Shown here in pieces: positions 49,961 to 59,632 of a stretch of 64,000 nt of DNA (the first letter of the stretch is position 1; every line of letters begins with the position of its first letter). The translations under genes were made by a program, and so were the position numbers. The notes beneath the pieces are model-generated. The model made no database searches, had not been told where the DNA came from, and worked only from the letters and a program-made list of their open reading frames with translations. The stretch is from Nitrincola alkalisediminis (GTDB lineage: Bacteria; Pseudomonadota; Gammaproteobacteria; Pseudomonadales; Balneatricaceae), in NCBI RefSeq assembly GCF_009821115.1, contig NZ_VYTY01000006.1, forward strand, positions 1 to 64,000, given 5' to 3'.

Positions 49961-52149
49961 GTCATTCGCCGATGGTTGAAGTAAAACGTTACCCCTTTAG
50001 TCGGGAAGCGCTTAATGATTTGCGCGAAAACGCTTTTGCTACCAGCAATTGGCCTCTGGTATACATCCTCAGTGACGAAAAACAATTACGAGCTTATATA
50101 GGCGAAACCGCCGATACGCTCACCCGTATGAGTACGCACTTCAAGCACGACGAGAAGCAGTTGTTAACAGCTGTTCACTTGATTACCAGTGAGTATTTCA
50201 ACAAATCCGCCACCTTGGATGTTGAGTCGATGCTGATTAAATACATAGCGGCTGATGGTAAGTATAACCTGCTGAACGGTAACCTCGGGTTGGTTGATCA
50301 CAACTATTACCAGCGCGGCTCCCTGTACGATGAAGTGTTCCGAGAAGTCTGGAACCGTCTGATTGCCTGTGGTGTGGTGTCCCGAAGCCTCGACTATCTC
50401 GACAACTCAGATGTATTCAAATACTCCCCTTACAAATCCCTGTCCTTTGATCAACGGCAAGGCCTGCTAACTATCATGCATGAGCTGCTTAACCCTGATG
50501 TCAAGAGTATCGTGGTTGAAGGGGGAGCTGGGACGGGTAAGTCCATTTTAGCGATCTTTCTGTTCAAGCTGCTTCATGCAGAAGATCACAGAGTAGAGCT
50601 GAGAGAGTTCACCGATGATGAGGCCGAGATTCGTTCGTTGCTGGCTGCGCTCAAGCACAGAATACCCAAACCAAAGATGGCGCTTGTGGTACCGATGACC
50701 TCGTTCCGGACTACCCTTAAAAAAGCCTTCAAGCATGTAGTAGGACTTAGTCCAAAGATGGTGATCAGTCCATCTGAGCTTGCTAATCAGCACTATGACA
50801 TCGTACTGGTGGATGAGTCCCATCGCTTACGCAAACGTAAGAACCTTGGTGCTTATTTCGGCAGCTTTGATAAGGCTTGTGATGCACTGGGTATGGATAA
50901 ATATAGTTGCAGTGAAGTGGATTGGGTCTGCCAACAGTCTGATAAATCTATTTTCTTTTATGATCAGGGCCAATCGATCAAACCTTCCGATGCGGACGTA
51001 GCGGATTTCCAGCGCCTAAAGTCGTCCAAGGGCTCGGTGACGCATCAATTGCTGTCTCAGTTTCGGGTGAAGGCAGGACAACCCTATGTTGAGTTCATCG
51101 ATAAGCTGCTTAATTGCTGTGTTGATGATGTAGCTGTGTTTACCGCTAAAAACTACGAGTTTGAGGTGTTTGACTCGCTAGAGGATATGGTCAATATCCT
51201 TTATGAGAAGGAGCGACAGGTAGGATTGTCTCGGATGATTGCTGGTTACGCCTGGCCTTGGGTATCCAAAAAGGATATTGCTGCCTATGACATTGTGATT
51301 GGCGATGTTCATTTGCGTTGGAACAGCACAAACACAGACTGGATCAACAAGGAAAATTCACATAAGGAAGTCGGTTGTATTCATACAACTCAGGGTTATG
51401 ATCTGAACTATGCTGGCATCATATTTGGTGAAGAGATTCGGTATGATCTTCAAAGTCAGTCCATAGTGATCGACAAAGGCAACTACTATGACCGGACGGG
51501 TAGGCAAGGCATCGAGGATCTGGGAGAGCTGAAGCAGTACATCATCAATATCTATCGGACTATTATGATGCGAGGTATCCGCGGAACCTTTGTTTATGTC
51601 TGTGACGCTGCTCTGCGGGATTACTTTAAACAATATATTCCAGTTCACAGTACTGGTGAGATGCAGGCTACGAATACCAACGTGGTAGACCTTAAGCCGT
51701 ATGTGAATGCTGTGCCGCTGTTTGACTTACAAGTTGCTGCTGGTAATTTCAGTGATATTCAGTTCGCTGAACACCTGGATTGGGTTGCCGTCCCCGAGGG
51801 CACACGATTGAGTGAAGGAATGTTTGCCTGTAGGGTCATTGGCGAGTCTATGAATCGAGTTATTCCGAATAATGCCTTATGTTTATTTCGTGTGGATAGT
51901 GGTGGAACCCGAAATGGGAAGATAGTCTTGGTGGAATGCATTGATGTTGTTGATGCAGAATCCGGCTCACGATATACCGTCAAGGTTTACGAAAGTTTTA
52001 AATCTGAGGGTGAAGGTAGCTGGTATCATACCCGTATTCTGCTGAAGCCTAATTCCTACGATGATAGCTTTCAGTCCCTTGAACTAATTGACGATGAGGG
52101 CATGCAGTACCGAGTTGTAGGAGAGTTTGTACGCGTTCTTGACCAATAA
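49957..52149 (+). CDS. GIY-YIG + DUF2075 helicase + S24 peptidase fusion protein
   Basis: A 730-residue three-part protein. Residues about 33-110 form a GIY-YIG nuclease-like domain (V35-Y36-I, Y47-I48-G49, R57, E90). Residues about 160-565 are a DUF2075 superfamily 1-type ATPase: Walker A GGAGTGKS (189-196), Walker B IVLVDESHR, LLSQFR, IHTTQGYDLNYAGIIFG and YRTIMMRGIRGTFVYV. Residues about 600-728 are an S24 (LexA/UmuD) peptidase-like domain with VIGES631M and a candidate Lys676 (YTVKVYES). It is coupled to the MazG-like gene by ATGA. It resembles genes often seen in defence or mobile regions, but no function is proven. Confidence 0.85.
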   Translation: MSHSPMVEVKRYPFSREALNDLRENAFATSNWPLVYILSDEKQLRAYIGETADTLTRMSTHFKHDEKQLLTAVHLITSEYFNKSATLDVESMLIKYIAADGKYNLLNGNLGLVDHNYYQRGSLYDEVFREVWNRLIACGVVSRSLDYLDNSDVFKYSPYKSLSFDQRQGLLTIMHELLNPDVKSIVVEGGAGTGKSILAIFLFKLLHAEDHRVELREFTDDEAEIRSLLAALKHRIPKPKMALVVPMTSFRTTLKKAFKHVVGLSPKMVISPSELANQHYDIVLVDESHRLRKRKNLGAYFGSFDKACDALGMDKYSCSEVDWVCQQSDKSIFFYDQGQSIKPSDADVADFQRLKSSKGSVTHQLLSQFRVKAGQPYVEFIDKLLNCCVDDVAVFTAKNYEFEVFDSLEDMVNILYEKERQVGLSRMIAGYAWPWVSKKDIAAYDIVIGDVHLRWNSTNTDWINKENSHKEVGCIHTTQGYDLNYAGIIFGEEIRYDLQSQSIVIDKGNYYDRTGRQGIEDLGELKQYIINIYRTIMMRGIRGTFVYVCDAALRDYFKQYIPVHSTGEMQATNTNVVDLKPYVNAVPLFDLQVAAGNFSDIQFAEHLDWVAVPEGTRLSEGMFACRVIGESMNRVIPNNALCLFRVDSGGTRNGKIVLVECIDVVDAESGSRYTVKVYESFKSEGEGSWYHTRILLKPNSYDDSFQSLELIDDEGMQYRVVGEFVRVLDQ

Positions 52150-52191
52150 TCTTTTCTCTCGAATGTTTTTCTGTAATACGGATACGTCGAT

Positions 52192-52214
52192 CATTTTAGG
52201 AAAAACTCCTATAT
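52192..52214 (+). promoter_or_regulatory. Dyad element TAGGA-N5-TCCTA, copy 2
   Basis: This 23-bp block is identical to the one at 15348-15370 (opposite strand), and includes TTAGGAAAAACTCCTA. A -10-like GAAAAT (52235-52240) lies 20 bp downstream, against 19 bp at the other locus. Both -10 boxes run into the shared AATAGC. Confidence 0.6.
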
Positions 52215-52246
52215 ACACTCCAAGGCGAATCACAGAAAATAGCATC

Positions 52247-52350
52247 AAGACAGAGCGCAAAGGATTGCGGTAAGCTCACAGGATGTGAGCCTCTGTCCTT
52301 TCATGGATGGTTAAGGCTGCAAGGACGCAGCTGCACGGATGCAGTTCCTA
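52247..52350 (+). ncRNA. Candidate GGA-hairpin small RNA, second locus
   Basis: After the dyad and a weak -10, this spacer has three hairpins in a row with GGA in the loop: GCTCACA-GGA-TGTGAGC (52274-52290), GCTGC-AAGGAC-GCAGC (52316-52331) and CTGCA-CGGA-TGCAG (52331-52344). The last two, plus CATGGATG at 52302, fit CANGGANG, the high-affinity RsmA/CsrA site. Five GGA triplets occur in about 90 nt. No clean terminator is seen, so the 3' end is unknown. The hairpins could alternatively be a dispersed intergenic repeat. The rest of 52150-52601 has no gene. Confidence 0.45.
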
Positions 52351-52491
52351 CTTTATCTACGCTCCCCCAGCCCGCATTATCTTCCGGCTCTAGCAAATGC
52401 GCCACAGTTCTGAGCCGAACCTTGCAGTTTCTTTTTCTTGCCTGTGCTAAGGATTTTCCTCTGCTCTTCTAGACGACTAAAGGCTCTAAGG

Positions 52492-52500
52492 TGATATAAT
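52492..52500 (+). promoter_or_regulatory. Extended -10 promoter for gmk
   Basis: TGA-TATAAT forms an extended -10 (TGnTATAAT) about 100 bp before gmk. The -35 region is poor, as is common for extended -10 promoters. Confidence 0.5.
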
Positions 52501-52601
52501 CACATAAAGCTTCAAGGTATTTGATGGCAACTTGTGCGCTTGGCAAGCTGTTTATTGCAGACGTTAAACGTCTTAACAAAAAACATAATAAGGAACAGTA
52601 G

Positions 52602-53219
<618 letters not shown>

Positions 53220-53279
53220 TAGGCTTCATTGCTTATACTAATACGTTCGATAAAACTGTTTAATTTTTCTGAGGTTGTT

Positions 53280-53492
53280 ATGGCCCGAGTTACTGTAGAA
53301 GATTGTCTTGATAACCTAGAAAACCGTTTTGAGTTGGTGATGGTGGCGTCAAAGCGCGCTCGTCAGTTGGCAACAGGCGGTAAAGACCCCAAGGTCGATT
53401 GGGAAAACGACAAGCCAACAGTTGTCGCGCTACGTGAAATTAGCGCAGGTCTGATTGATAGAAGTATTTTAGATAATCTAAACGACCACTAA
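53280..53492 (+). CDS. rpoZ: RNA polymerase omega subunit
   Basis: A 70-residue omega subunit, [20 protein letters not shown], with [11 protein letters not shown] and the [11 protein letters not shown] helix. I use ATG 53280, preceded by GAGG; an upstream in-frame ATG would add 17 unrelated residues. Omega aids polymerase assembly and forms part of a ppGpp site. Its neighbour is spoT. Confidence 0.96.
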   Translation: MARVTVEDCLDNLENRFELVMVASKRARQLATGGKDPKVDWENDKPTVVALREISAGLIDRSILDNLNDH

Positions 53493-53588
53493 GATACATT
53501 TCCCTCTTTTACTCATCCTATTTATGCGGCATCATCATCCATTCAGACAAATGCTTCGTACCTTTTTTGTCTGTTAATGGGAGCGTGA

Positions 53589-55712
53589 ATGCCGAATATC
53601 GATGACTTATCTCAGCGCCTGACGGATTATCTGGACACAGATCAGATCAAACAGGTCAGGCGCGCCTATTTCTATGCTGAACAAGCGCATGATGGACAGC
53701 GTCGCAAGAGTGGGGAACCTTACGTTACCCATCCGCTAGCGGTTGCGTCGATTTTGGCGGGCATGCATATGGATCATCAAAGTTTGATGTCCGCGATGTT
53801 GCATGATGTCATCGAAGACACCGAGATTTCCTATGAAGGGATTTCTGAACAGTTCGGAGGTGCCGTTGCTGACATCGTCGATGGTGTGTCCAAGCTCACG
53901 CATTTGGAAGTTGAAACACGAGCCGAAGCTCAGGCTGAAAATTTCCAAAAAATGGTCTTGGCAATGGCGGAAGATATTCGCGTGATTATCGTGAAGCTGG
54001 CAGACCGCTTGCACAACATGCGTACCTTAGGTGCGATGCCGCCTGTTAAGCAAAGGCGAATCGCTCGGGAAACCTTAGACATCTATTCGCCCGTTGCCGC
54101 CCGTCTAGGAATGCGAGATGTGCAAGTTGAATTAGAAGACCTCGCCTTCCAAGCCTATCATCCCATGCGTTCGCGCCATATTCGTCGCGCTGTGGTCAAG
54201 GCGAGAGGACAGCGAAAGGACATCATCTCCCAAGTCGAAAAGGCCATTCAAGCGCGTCTGCAGCTCGAAGGGCTAAAAGGCACAGTCTCTGGCCGTGAAA
54301 AGCACCTCTATAGTATTTATCGTAAGATGAAGACACAGCGAAAAACCTTTGTCGACATTATGGACGTGTTTGCCTTTAGGATTGTGACCGACACAGTTGA
54401 TGATTGTTATCGGATACTTGGAGCGGTGCATAACCTATACAAGCCAGTGCCGGGACGTTTTAAAGACTATATTGCCATTCCCAAGGCGAATGGCTACCAG
54501 TCTTTGCACACAGACCTCTTCGGTGCGCGAGACATCACGATTGAAGTTCAGATTCGAACCCGCGAGATGGATGCTGTTGCCAGTCAAGGCATCGCAGAAC
54601 ACAGTCACTATAAAATGTATGGGGATTCGGCGAGTGCTGTGGGTTCCTATAACCGTGCCCGCAAATGGGTTCAAGGCCTGCTGGAAATGCAGCAAAGGGC
54701 TGGCGACTCAATGGAGTTTATTGACCACGTCAAAAAGGATTTATTTCCAGATGAGGTCTACGTGTTTACGCCTAAGGGGCGTATATTAGAATTGCCGAGA
54801 GGGGCGACTCCAGTTGATTTCGCTTATGCAGTGCATACAGATATCGGTAATTCCTGTGTGTCCTGTCGCATCAATCGCCGTTTAGCGCCTTTATCCCAGA
54901 CCCTTGAAAGTGGACAAACAGTTGAAATTGTCACCACGCCTCGAGCGCAGCCAAATATGGCTTGGCTGAATTTCGTGGTAACAGGAAAAGCGCGTGCCAG
55001 TATTCGTCATTTCTTAAAAAATCAACAGCGCCATGAATCTGTTGAACTTGGGCGACGTTTGTTGAATCAATTTTTGAGTAATTATGGCTCGAATGTTGAC
55101 AAAATTGAACCGCAAAAGTTGGATGAACTGCTGCGAGAGGCTCAGTTAAATTCGCTGCAAGATTTATTTGAAGAGATTGGTATGGGTCATCGTATGGCCT
55201 ATGTAGTGGCACGTCGTTTAAGGCCTGACGTTCAATCCGATGAAAATGCAGAGATTCAGCCAGACCCCAAATCGCGCCCGATTGCGATTAAAGGAGCCGA
55301 AGGCATGGTATTGCAATATGCAAAATGTTGCCAGCCCATACCGGGGGATAATATTGTTGGCCATATTAGTACGGGTAAAGGCTTGGTCGTACATCGGGCT
55401 GATTGTGGTAATATCGGTGCGCTTCGTGATGATCCCGAAAAATGCATTTACTTAGAATGGTCGCAAACAACCAATGAAGAATACGCAGTGACGCTTGTGC
55501 TTGAAGTTGAATCACAACGCGGCATCATTGCAAATCTGGCATCGGCGGTTTCAGCAGCGGATGCGAATATTTTAAAAATAGACAGTGGCGAAAAAGAGGG
55601 GCAGATGTGCAGCGTGCAGTTGGTTTTGGCTGTGACGAATCGTGTACATTTGGCAAGGATTATACGCAATCTGCGTCGTTTACGTTCGGTATTCCGCATT
55701 ACACGGCCTTAG
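53589..55712 (+). CDS. spoT: Bifunctional (p)ppGpp synthetase/hydrolase SpoT
   Basis: A 707-residue RelA/SpoT homologue. It has the HD hydrolase domain (about 25-190) with HPLAVASILAGM and HDVIEDTE, the synthetase domain (about 230-345) with GREKHLYSIYRKMK, DVFAFRIV and GRFKDYIAIPKANGYQSLHT, the TGS domain (VFTPKGRILELPRGATPVDFAYAVH) and a C-terminal ACT domain. The intact HD motif identifies it as SpoT rather than RelA. It is third in gmk-rpoZ-spoT. Confidence 0.95.
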   Translation: MPNIDDLSQRLTDYLDTDQIKQVRRAYFYAEQAHDGQRRKSGEPYVTHPLAVASILAGMHMDHQSLMSAMLHDVIEDTEISYEGISEQFGGAVADIVDGVSKLTHLEVETRAEAQAENFQKMVLAMAEDIRVIIVKLADRLHNMRTLGAMPPVKQRRIARETLDIYSPVAARLGMRDVQVELEDLAFQAYHPMRSRHIRRAVVKARGQRKDIISQVEKAIQARLQLEGLKGTVSGREKHLYSIYRKMKTQRKTFVDIMDVFAFRIVTDTVDDCYRILGAVHNLYKPVPGRFKDYIAIPKANGYQSLHTDLFGARDITIEVQIRTREMDAVASQGIAEHSHYKMYGDSASAVGSYNRARKWVQGLLEMQQRAGDSMEFIDHVKKDLFPDEVYVFTPKGRILELPRGATPVDFAYAVHTDIGNSCVSCRINRRLAPLSQTLESGQTVEIVTTPRAQPNMAWLNFVVTGKARASIRHFLKNQQRHESVELGRRLLNQFLSNYGSNVDKIEPQKLDELLREAQLNSLQDLFEEIGMGHRMAYVVARRLRPDVQSDENAEIQPDPKSRPIAIKGAEGMVLQYAKCCQPIPGDNIVGHISTGKGLVVHRADCGNIGALRDDPEKCIYLEWSQTTNEEYAVTLVLEVESQRGIIANLASAVSAADANILKIDSGEKEGQMCSVQLVLAVTNRVHLARIIRNLRRLRSVFRITRP

Positions 55713-55765
55713 TTGGGTGGTGGGATTGGACGCTGCGATGAGTGAGTGTGTAGAAACAAACATTG

Positions 55766-57085
55766 ATGTGGGGTATTAAATTGTCTGTTGGTGTGTCTTT
55801 ATTACCAAAAATTGAGCCGCAGGTGTTACGTTTAGCCCTGCTACACGATAAGCAGGGTAAGGTATTAGTGATTTTACCTGCCAGTGCGCTGCTCAATTTA
55901 GCATCTGTCTGGCGCGTGACAGGGCGACTGCTTCAGCCCGTGAGTGGCAGTGATTCAATTCGTTTCTTCAGTCAAGGCAATTTACTCACTGAACGAGCGC
56001 AAAAAAAACTGCTTTCCCTCAGCCTTATGGTCGATATCAGAGCCTATGATTTGCCCGAAGTCGAGTTTTGGGAACCTTACACAGGGCTTCGATTCACCCC
56101 TAAAGCCTCTTGGTATTCCAAGCCTGACTTTCAGGGTGATTTGAGCGTATCGAGTGAGTCTATTATGGCTCAGGTACCCGCTGTGAGTGATGTCGAAGCA
56201 ATTTCACTCGCATTGGAGCGCTTTTCGGCGCTACGTGTTAAGCAGCGTTTGGATGAAACGCTTGCATTGCCTAGCTTTGGCCCCACAACGCAGAAACTTG
56301 TTAATTTGCGCAGTGATTCGAGCGTCAGTGTGCAGGCTCTGATCGATATAGTCAGACTCGATGCCTCCTTATCTGCTCAGGTGATGAGCTGGGCAACCTC
56401 AGCCTATTATGCCGCTCCTGGTAAAGTGGATTCGCTTGAGGATGCTGTGATTCGTGTATTGGGCTTCGATCTGGTCGTGAACTTAGCTTTAGGCGTTGCC
56501 ATGGGCAAAGTGTTGCATATTCCCGATACAGGCGTGAGAGGTGCAACGCCCTTTTGGTTGGAGTCGATTTCTGTTGCGGCGTTTGCTGAACAGCTCTCTT
56601 TACGAATGCCCGTCAATCAGCGACCTAAGCCCGGCTTAGTGTATTTATCAGGCTTGTTGCATAACTTTGGTTATCTATTGTTGGCGCATTTGTTTCCGGC
56701 CCAATTTTCGACCTTGACGCGTTACATCGAAGCCAATCCTCACTTATCCATCCATTTAATTGAGAAGCAACTATTAAAGCTGACGCGAGAGCAGCTTGCG
56801 GCTTGGCTATTTGAAAGCTGGAAGTTACCCGCTGAAGTTTGTCATGCGATACGCTTTCAAAATGAAGACGATTCAAATGCCTATACGCAGCTATTACAAA
56901 TCTCAATTCAGCTGCTCAGACAACAGCACCTATGTGACGGTCCCATTGACGAGCATATCGATGAAAGTGTTTTGTCCCAATTGGGTCTTACGCTTGCAAT
57001 CACGCAAGAGGCAATGACTGAGTTTCAAGATCATTATATACACCTTGAAGCACTCTCTAAGCAGTTTATAGCGGAACAGGATTGA
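55766..57085 (+). CDS. HDOD-domain protein with N-terminal YbaK-like domain
   Basis: A protein of about 439 residues. The C-terminal half is an HDOD domain (about 165-370: LPSFGPTTQKLVNLRSDSSVSVQALIDIVRLDASLSAQVMSWAT, then YLSGLLHNFGYLLL). HDOD proteins are non-enzymatic signalling scaffolds. The N-terminal half (about 10-110) resembles the YbaK/ProX aminoacyl-tRNA-deacylase fold (KVLVILPASALLNLASV). I take ATG 55766 rather than the TTG just before it. It is placed after spoT, which is otherwise followed by tRNA or recombination genes in E. coli. Confidence 0.75.
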   Translation: MWGIKLSVGVSLLPKIEPQVLRLALLHDKQGKVLVILPASALLNLASVWRVTGRLLQPVSGSDSIRFFSQGNLLTERAQKKLLSLSLMVDIRAYDLPEVEFWEPYTGLRFTPKASWYSKPDFQGDLSVSSESIMAQVPAVSDVEAISLALERFSALRVKQRLDETLALPSFGPTTQKLVNLRSDSSVSVQALIDIVRLDASLSAQVMSWATSAYYAAPGKVDSLEDAVIRVLGFDLVVNLALGVAMGKVLHIPDTGVRGATPFWLESISVAAFAEQLSLRMPVNQRPKPGLVYLSGLLHNFGYLLLAHLFPAQFSTLTRYIEANPHLSIHLIEKQLLKLTREQLAAWLFESWKLPAEVCHAIRFQNEDDSNAYTQLLQISIQLLRQQHLCDGPIDEHIDESVLSQLGLTLAITQEAMTEFQDHYIHLEALSKQFIAEQD

Positions 57086-57092
57086 TGCTACT

Positions 57093-57117
57093 GCACTCAG
57101 CCCATTTGGCTGAGTGC
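57093..57117. terminator. Hairpin between converging HDOD and yheS genes
   Basis: GCACTCAGCC/GGCTGAGTGC forms a near-perfect stem with a 5-nt loop, followed on plus by the T-rich CTTCTTTCTCTT. It overlaps the last codons of yheS. Confidence 0.5.
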
Positions 57118-59034
57118 GGCTTCTTTCTCTTCATATTCCTCTAAGCGCTCCATCCAGTTTTCTTCGGTTTCGCTGAGCTCTTTTTGCAGCTGTCGTTGGC
57201 TTTCTAAATGCTGAGTAAGTTCGGCCTTGCGGGATGCACTGTATAAATCAGTATCGCTGAGTTTTTCTTCGAGTTCTTTTAGTTTCAGTTCAAGTGTGGC
57301 AATTTTGCGTTCATCGTGTTCGATGAGTTGCTTTAAGGGGCGCAGGGCCGCTCTCTGCTCGGCTTGCTGGCGTTTCAATTCTTTGCGCTCAGCCGCCGTC
57401 AATGAGCGGTTGCTTGATGCATCCGTTTCATCGGGTTTGCTCTCTTCACTTTTATCTTGACGTCGACGCTGGGTGAGCCAAGTTTGGTAATCGTCTAGAT
57501 CTCCCTTGAACTCGGATACTTGTCCATCGGCCACCAGTAAGAAACGATCAACGGTATTGCGCAATAAGTGCCGATCATGTGAAACCAGAATCAATGAGCC
57601 TTCAAAGGATTGCAAAGCGAGGGTGAGGGCATAGCAGACTTCAAGATCCAAGTGGTTGGTCGGCTCATCCATGAGGAGAAGATTTGGCTTTTGCCATGCA
57701 ATTAACGACAAGGCCACTCGTGCTTTTTCTCCGCCTGAAAAGCGCTTAATTTCCGTTAATGCATCATCACCAACGAAACCAAAGCTTCCTAGAAAATTAC
57801 GTATTTCTTGATCTGTGGCTTGAGGGCTTAGGCGTTGCAGGTGAAGAAAGGGGGATGCGTCGAGGTCTAAGGCTTCGAGTTGGTGTTGTGCGAAGTAGCC
57901 GATTTTTAAATGCTCCCCAGTCGATTTTTCGCCCGACATGAGGGATAAATCACCGACGAGGGTTTTAATAAAGGTCGACTTGCCCGCCCCATTGGGGCCA
58001 AGCAGTCCGATGCGCTCACCTGGGGTGAGTGATAACGATACCTTCTGTAGCACAGTGGATGCGGCGTAACCCAGATTGGCTTCGTATAGGGTTAAGAGTG
58101 GCGAAGATATTTTATCGCTGCATTGAAAACTGAAGCTAAAGGGGCTGTCGATATGTGCAGGGGCAATTTGCTCCATGCGCTCAAGTTCTTTAAGACGGCT
58201 TTGCGCTTGCTTCGCTTTACTGGCTTTAGCGCGAAAGCGTCGAACAAAGCTCTCAATCTGCTCTATACGCTCTTGTTGTTTTTCAAACGCAGCTTGTTGC
58301 TGTGATAAGCGTTCCGCTAAGGCGCGCTCAAAGGCCGTGTAGTTGCCTTTATAAAGGGTCAATTTTTTGGCCGACATGTGCACAATATGACTGACAACAT
58401 TGTCCAGAAAGTCTCGGTCATGTGAGATCAATAAGAGTGTGCCTGGGTAGCTTTTCAGCCATTGTTCCAACCAAAGTGTGGCATCTAAGTCCAAGTGGTT
58501 GGTTGGCTCATCAAGTAATAAGAGATCTGAGCGGCACATCAAGGCGCGAGCAAGGTTGAGACGAATGCGCCAGCCACCAGAGAATGAAGCGACAGAGCGA
58601 TTGGCATCAGTGGGCTTAAATCCCAGTCCTGATAGTAACTGATGGGCACGTGCCTCGGCACGATAGCCGTCAATACTTTCGAGTTCGGCATGCAATTCGC
58701 CGATGCGCTGAGCGGATTCGTGATGACTTTCGGCCTGCTGCAGTTCAGTTTGAAGTTCACGAAGGCGCAGGTCACCGTCTAAAAGGTAATCGATGGCGCT
58801 CTGATCTGACCCAACCACCTCCTGAGCCATATGAGACAGAGTCAGGTGACTGGGCATCAATAAGTCGCCCGCATCCGCGTGCAGTTTTCCCAGCAAGAGT
58901 TGGAAGAGCGTTGACTTGCCCACACCGTTGCTGCCAATAATACCGACTTTCCAGCCGCTATGAAGTGTCAAGTTGGCTTCGTCTAGTAAGAGCTGAACAC
59001 CACGTTGTATGCTAAGGTTCTGTAACTGAATCAT
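57097..59034 (-). CDS. yheS: ABC-F family ATPase (YheS-like)
   Basis: A 645-residue ABC-F protein with two ATP-binding cassettes. Walker A motifs are GSNGVGKST and GPNGAGKST, signatures are FSGGWRIRLNLARAL and FSGGEKARVALSL, and both have LLLDEPTNHLDL. There are an interdomain linker of charged helices (about 230-300) and a C-terminal coiled coil (about 560-640). ABC-F proteins act on the ribosome E-site. A TIGR02444 gene begins divergently within a few bases, as in Pseudomonas. Confidence 0.93.
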   Translation of the reverse strand: MIQLQNLSIQRGVQLLLDEANLTLHSGWKVGIIGSNGVGKSTLFQLLLGKLHADAGDLLMPSHLTLSHMAQEVVGSDQSAIDYLLDGDLRLRELQTELQQAESHHESAQRIGELHAELESIDGYRAEARAHQLLSGLGFKPTDANRSVASFSGGWRIRLNLARALMCRSDLLLLDEPTNHLDLDATLWLEQWLKSYPGTLLLISHDRDFLDNVVSHIVHMSAKKLTLYKGNYTAFERALAERLSQQQAAFEKQQERIEQIESFVRRFRAKASKAKQAQSRLKELERMEQIAPAHIDSPFSFSFQCSDKISSPLLTLYEANLGYAASTVLQKVSLSLTPGERIGLLGPNGAGKSTFIKTLVGDLSLMSGEKSTGEHLKIGYFAQHQLEALDLDASPFLHLQRLSPQATDQEIRNFLGSFGFVGDDALTEIKRFSGGEKARVALSLIAWQKPNLLLMDEPTNHLDLEVCYALTLALQSFEGSLILVSHDRHLLRNTVDRFLLVADGQVSEFKGDLDDYQTWLTQRRRQDKSEESKPDETDASSNRSLTAAERKELKRQQAEQRAALRPLKQLIEHDERKIATLELKLKELEEKLSDTDLYSASRKAELTQHLESQRQLQKELSETEENWMERLEEYEEKEAALSQMG

Positions 59035-59053
59035 TGTGCGGATTTACCCTGAT

Positions 59054-59548
59054 ATGATCTATAACAATCCCTTATGGGACTATGCGTTGAAGCTTTATCG
59101 TCAAGCGGGAGTTGAAGATATCTGTTTGTCTCTTCAGGCACAAGGTGTACAGATCAACCCTGTGCTTTTCGCGTGCTGGTTGGCCCACCAGCGCAAACCC
59201 TTTCCTAGCGCTTTAAATGAAAGGGTTCTTGCATGGCAAAAAGAGTTGTTGGGCCCATTGCGTGCGTTGCGCTATCACTTTCGACAAAGCGATTGGCGTC
59301 ACGACTATCCTGAATGTTACCAGCACTTTAAGCAAGTGGAGTTAGAAGCAGAGCGTATTGATTTGTACCATTTGTGGCAATTGAGTCAGATGGACATGCA
59401 AACGCTAGCGGTAGATCTTGGTGTAGAACAAATCATGCAGGACAATATACACACCTATATCCAATCGCTAGAGATTGAGCCTGAGTCGATCAAGCAGTAC
59501 ACTGATGCTCTCGTCAGGGAGGCTATAAAAAATAAGCCTGATGATTGA
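59054..59548 (+). CDS. TIGR02444 family protein
   Basis: A 164-residue protein with the NPLWDYALKLYRQAGVEDICLSLQAQGVQINPVLFACWL start typical of the TIGR02444 (DUF2390) family. ATG 59054 is preferred; a GTG at 59036 leaves one base to the divergent yheS. The family has no established function. It is predicted all-helical and cytoplasmic. Neighbours match the Pseudomonas yheS-AlgQ region. Confidence 0.78.
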   Translation: MIYNNPLWDYALKLYRQAGVEDICLSLQAQGVQINPVLFACWLAHQRKPFPSALNERVLAWQKELLGPLRALRYHFRQSDWRHDYPECYQHFKQVELEAERIDLYHLWQLSQMDMQTLAVDLGVEQIMQDNIHTYIQSLEIEPESIKQYTDALVREAIKNKPDD

Positions 59549-59555
59549 GTATCGA

Positions 59556-59581
59556 GTGAACTTTGTGGTTGTAAAGTTCAC
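59556..59581 (+). terminator. Hairpin after TIGR02444 gene
   Basis: A 9-bp perfect stem GTGAACTTT/AAAGTTCAC with an 8-nt loop lies just after the stop. No T-run follows, so termination is uncertain. Confidence 0.35.
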
Positions 59582-59632
59582 TAACTGGGTACGAATTGAT
59601 TAATAAAGATGGAATCATCTAAGGAACGTTTC

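Noticed and set aside
49640-52149. Naming the MazG/DUF2075 pair as a known defence system
   Set aside because: Domains fit such a role, but I cannot match it to a named, experimentally shown system from sequence alone.
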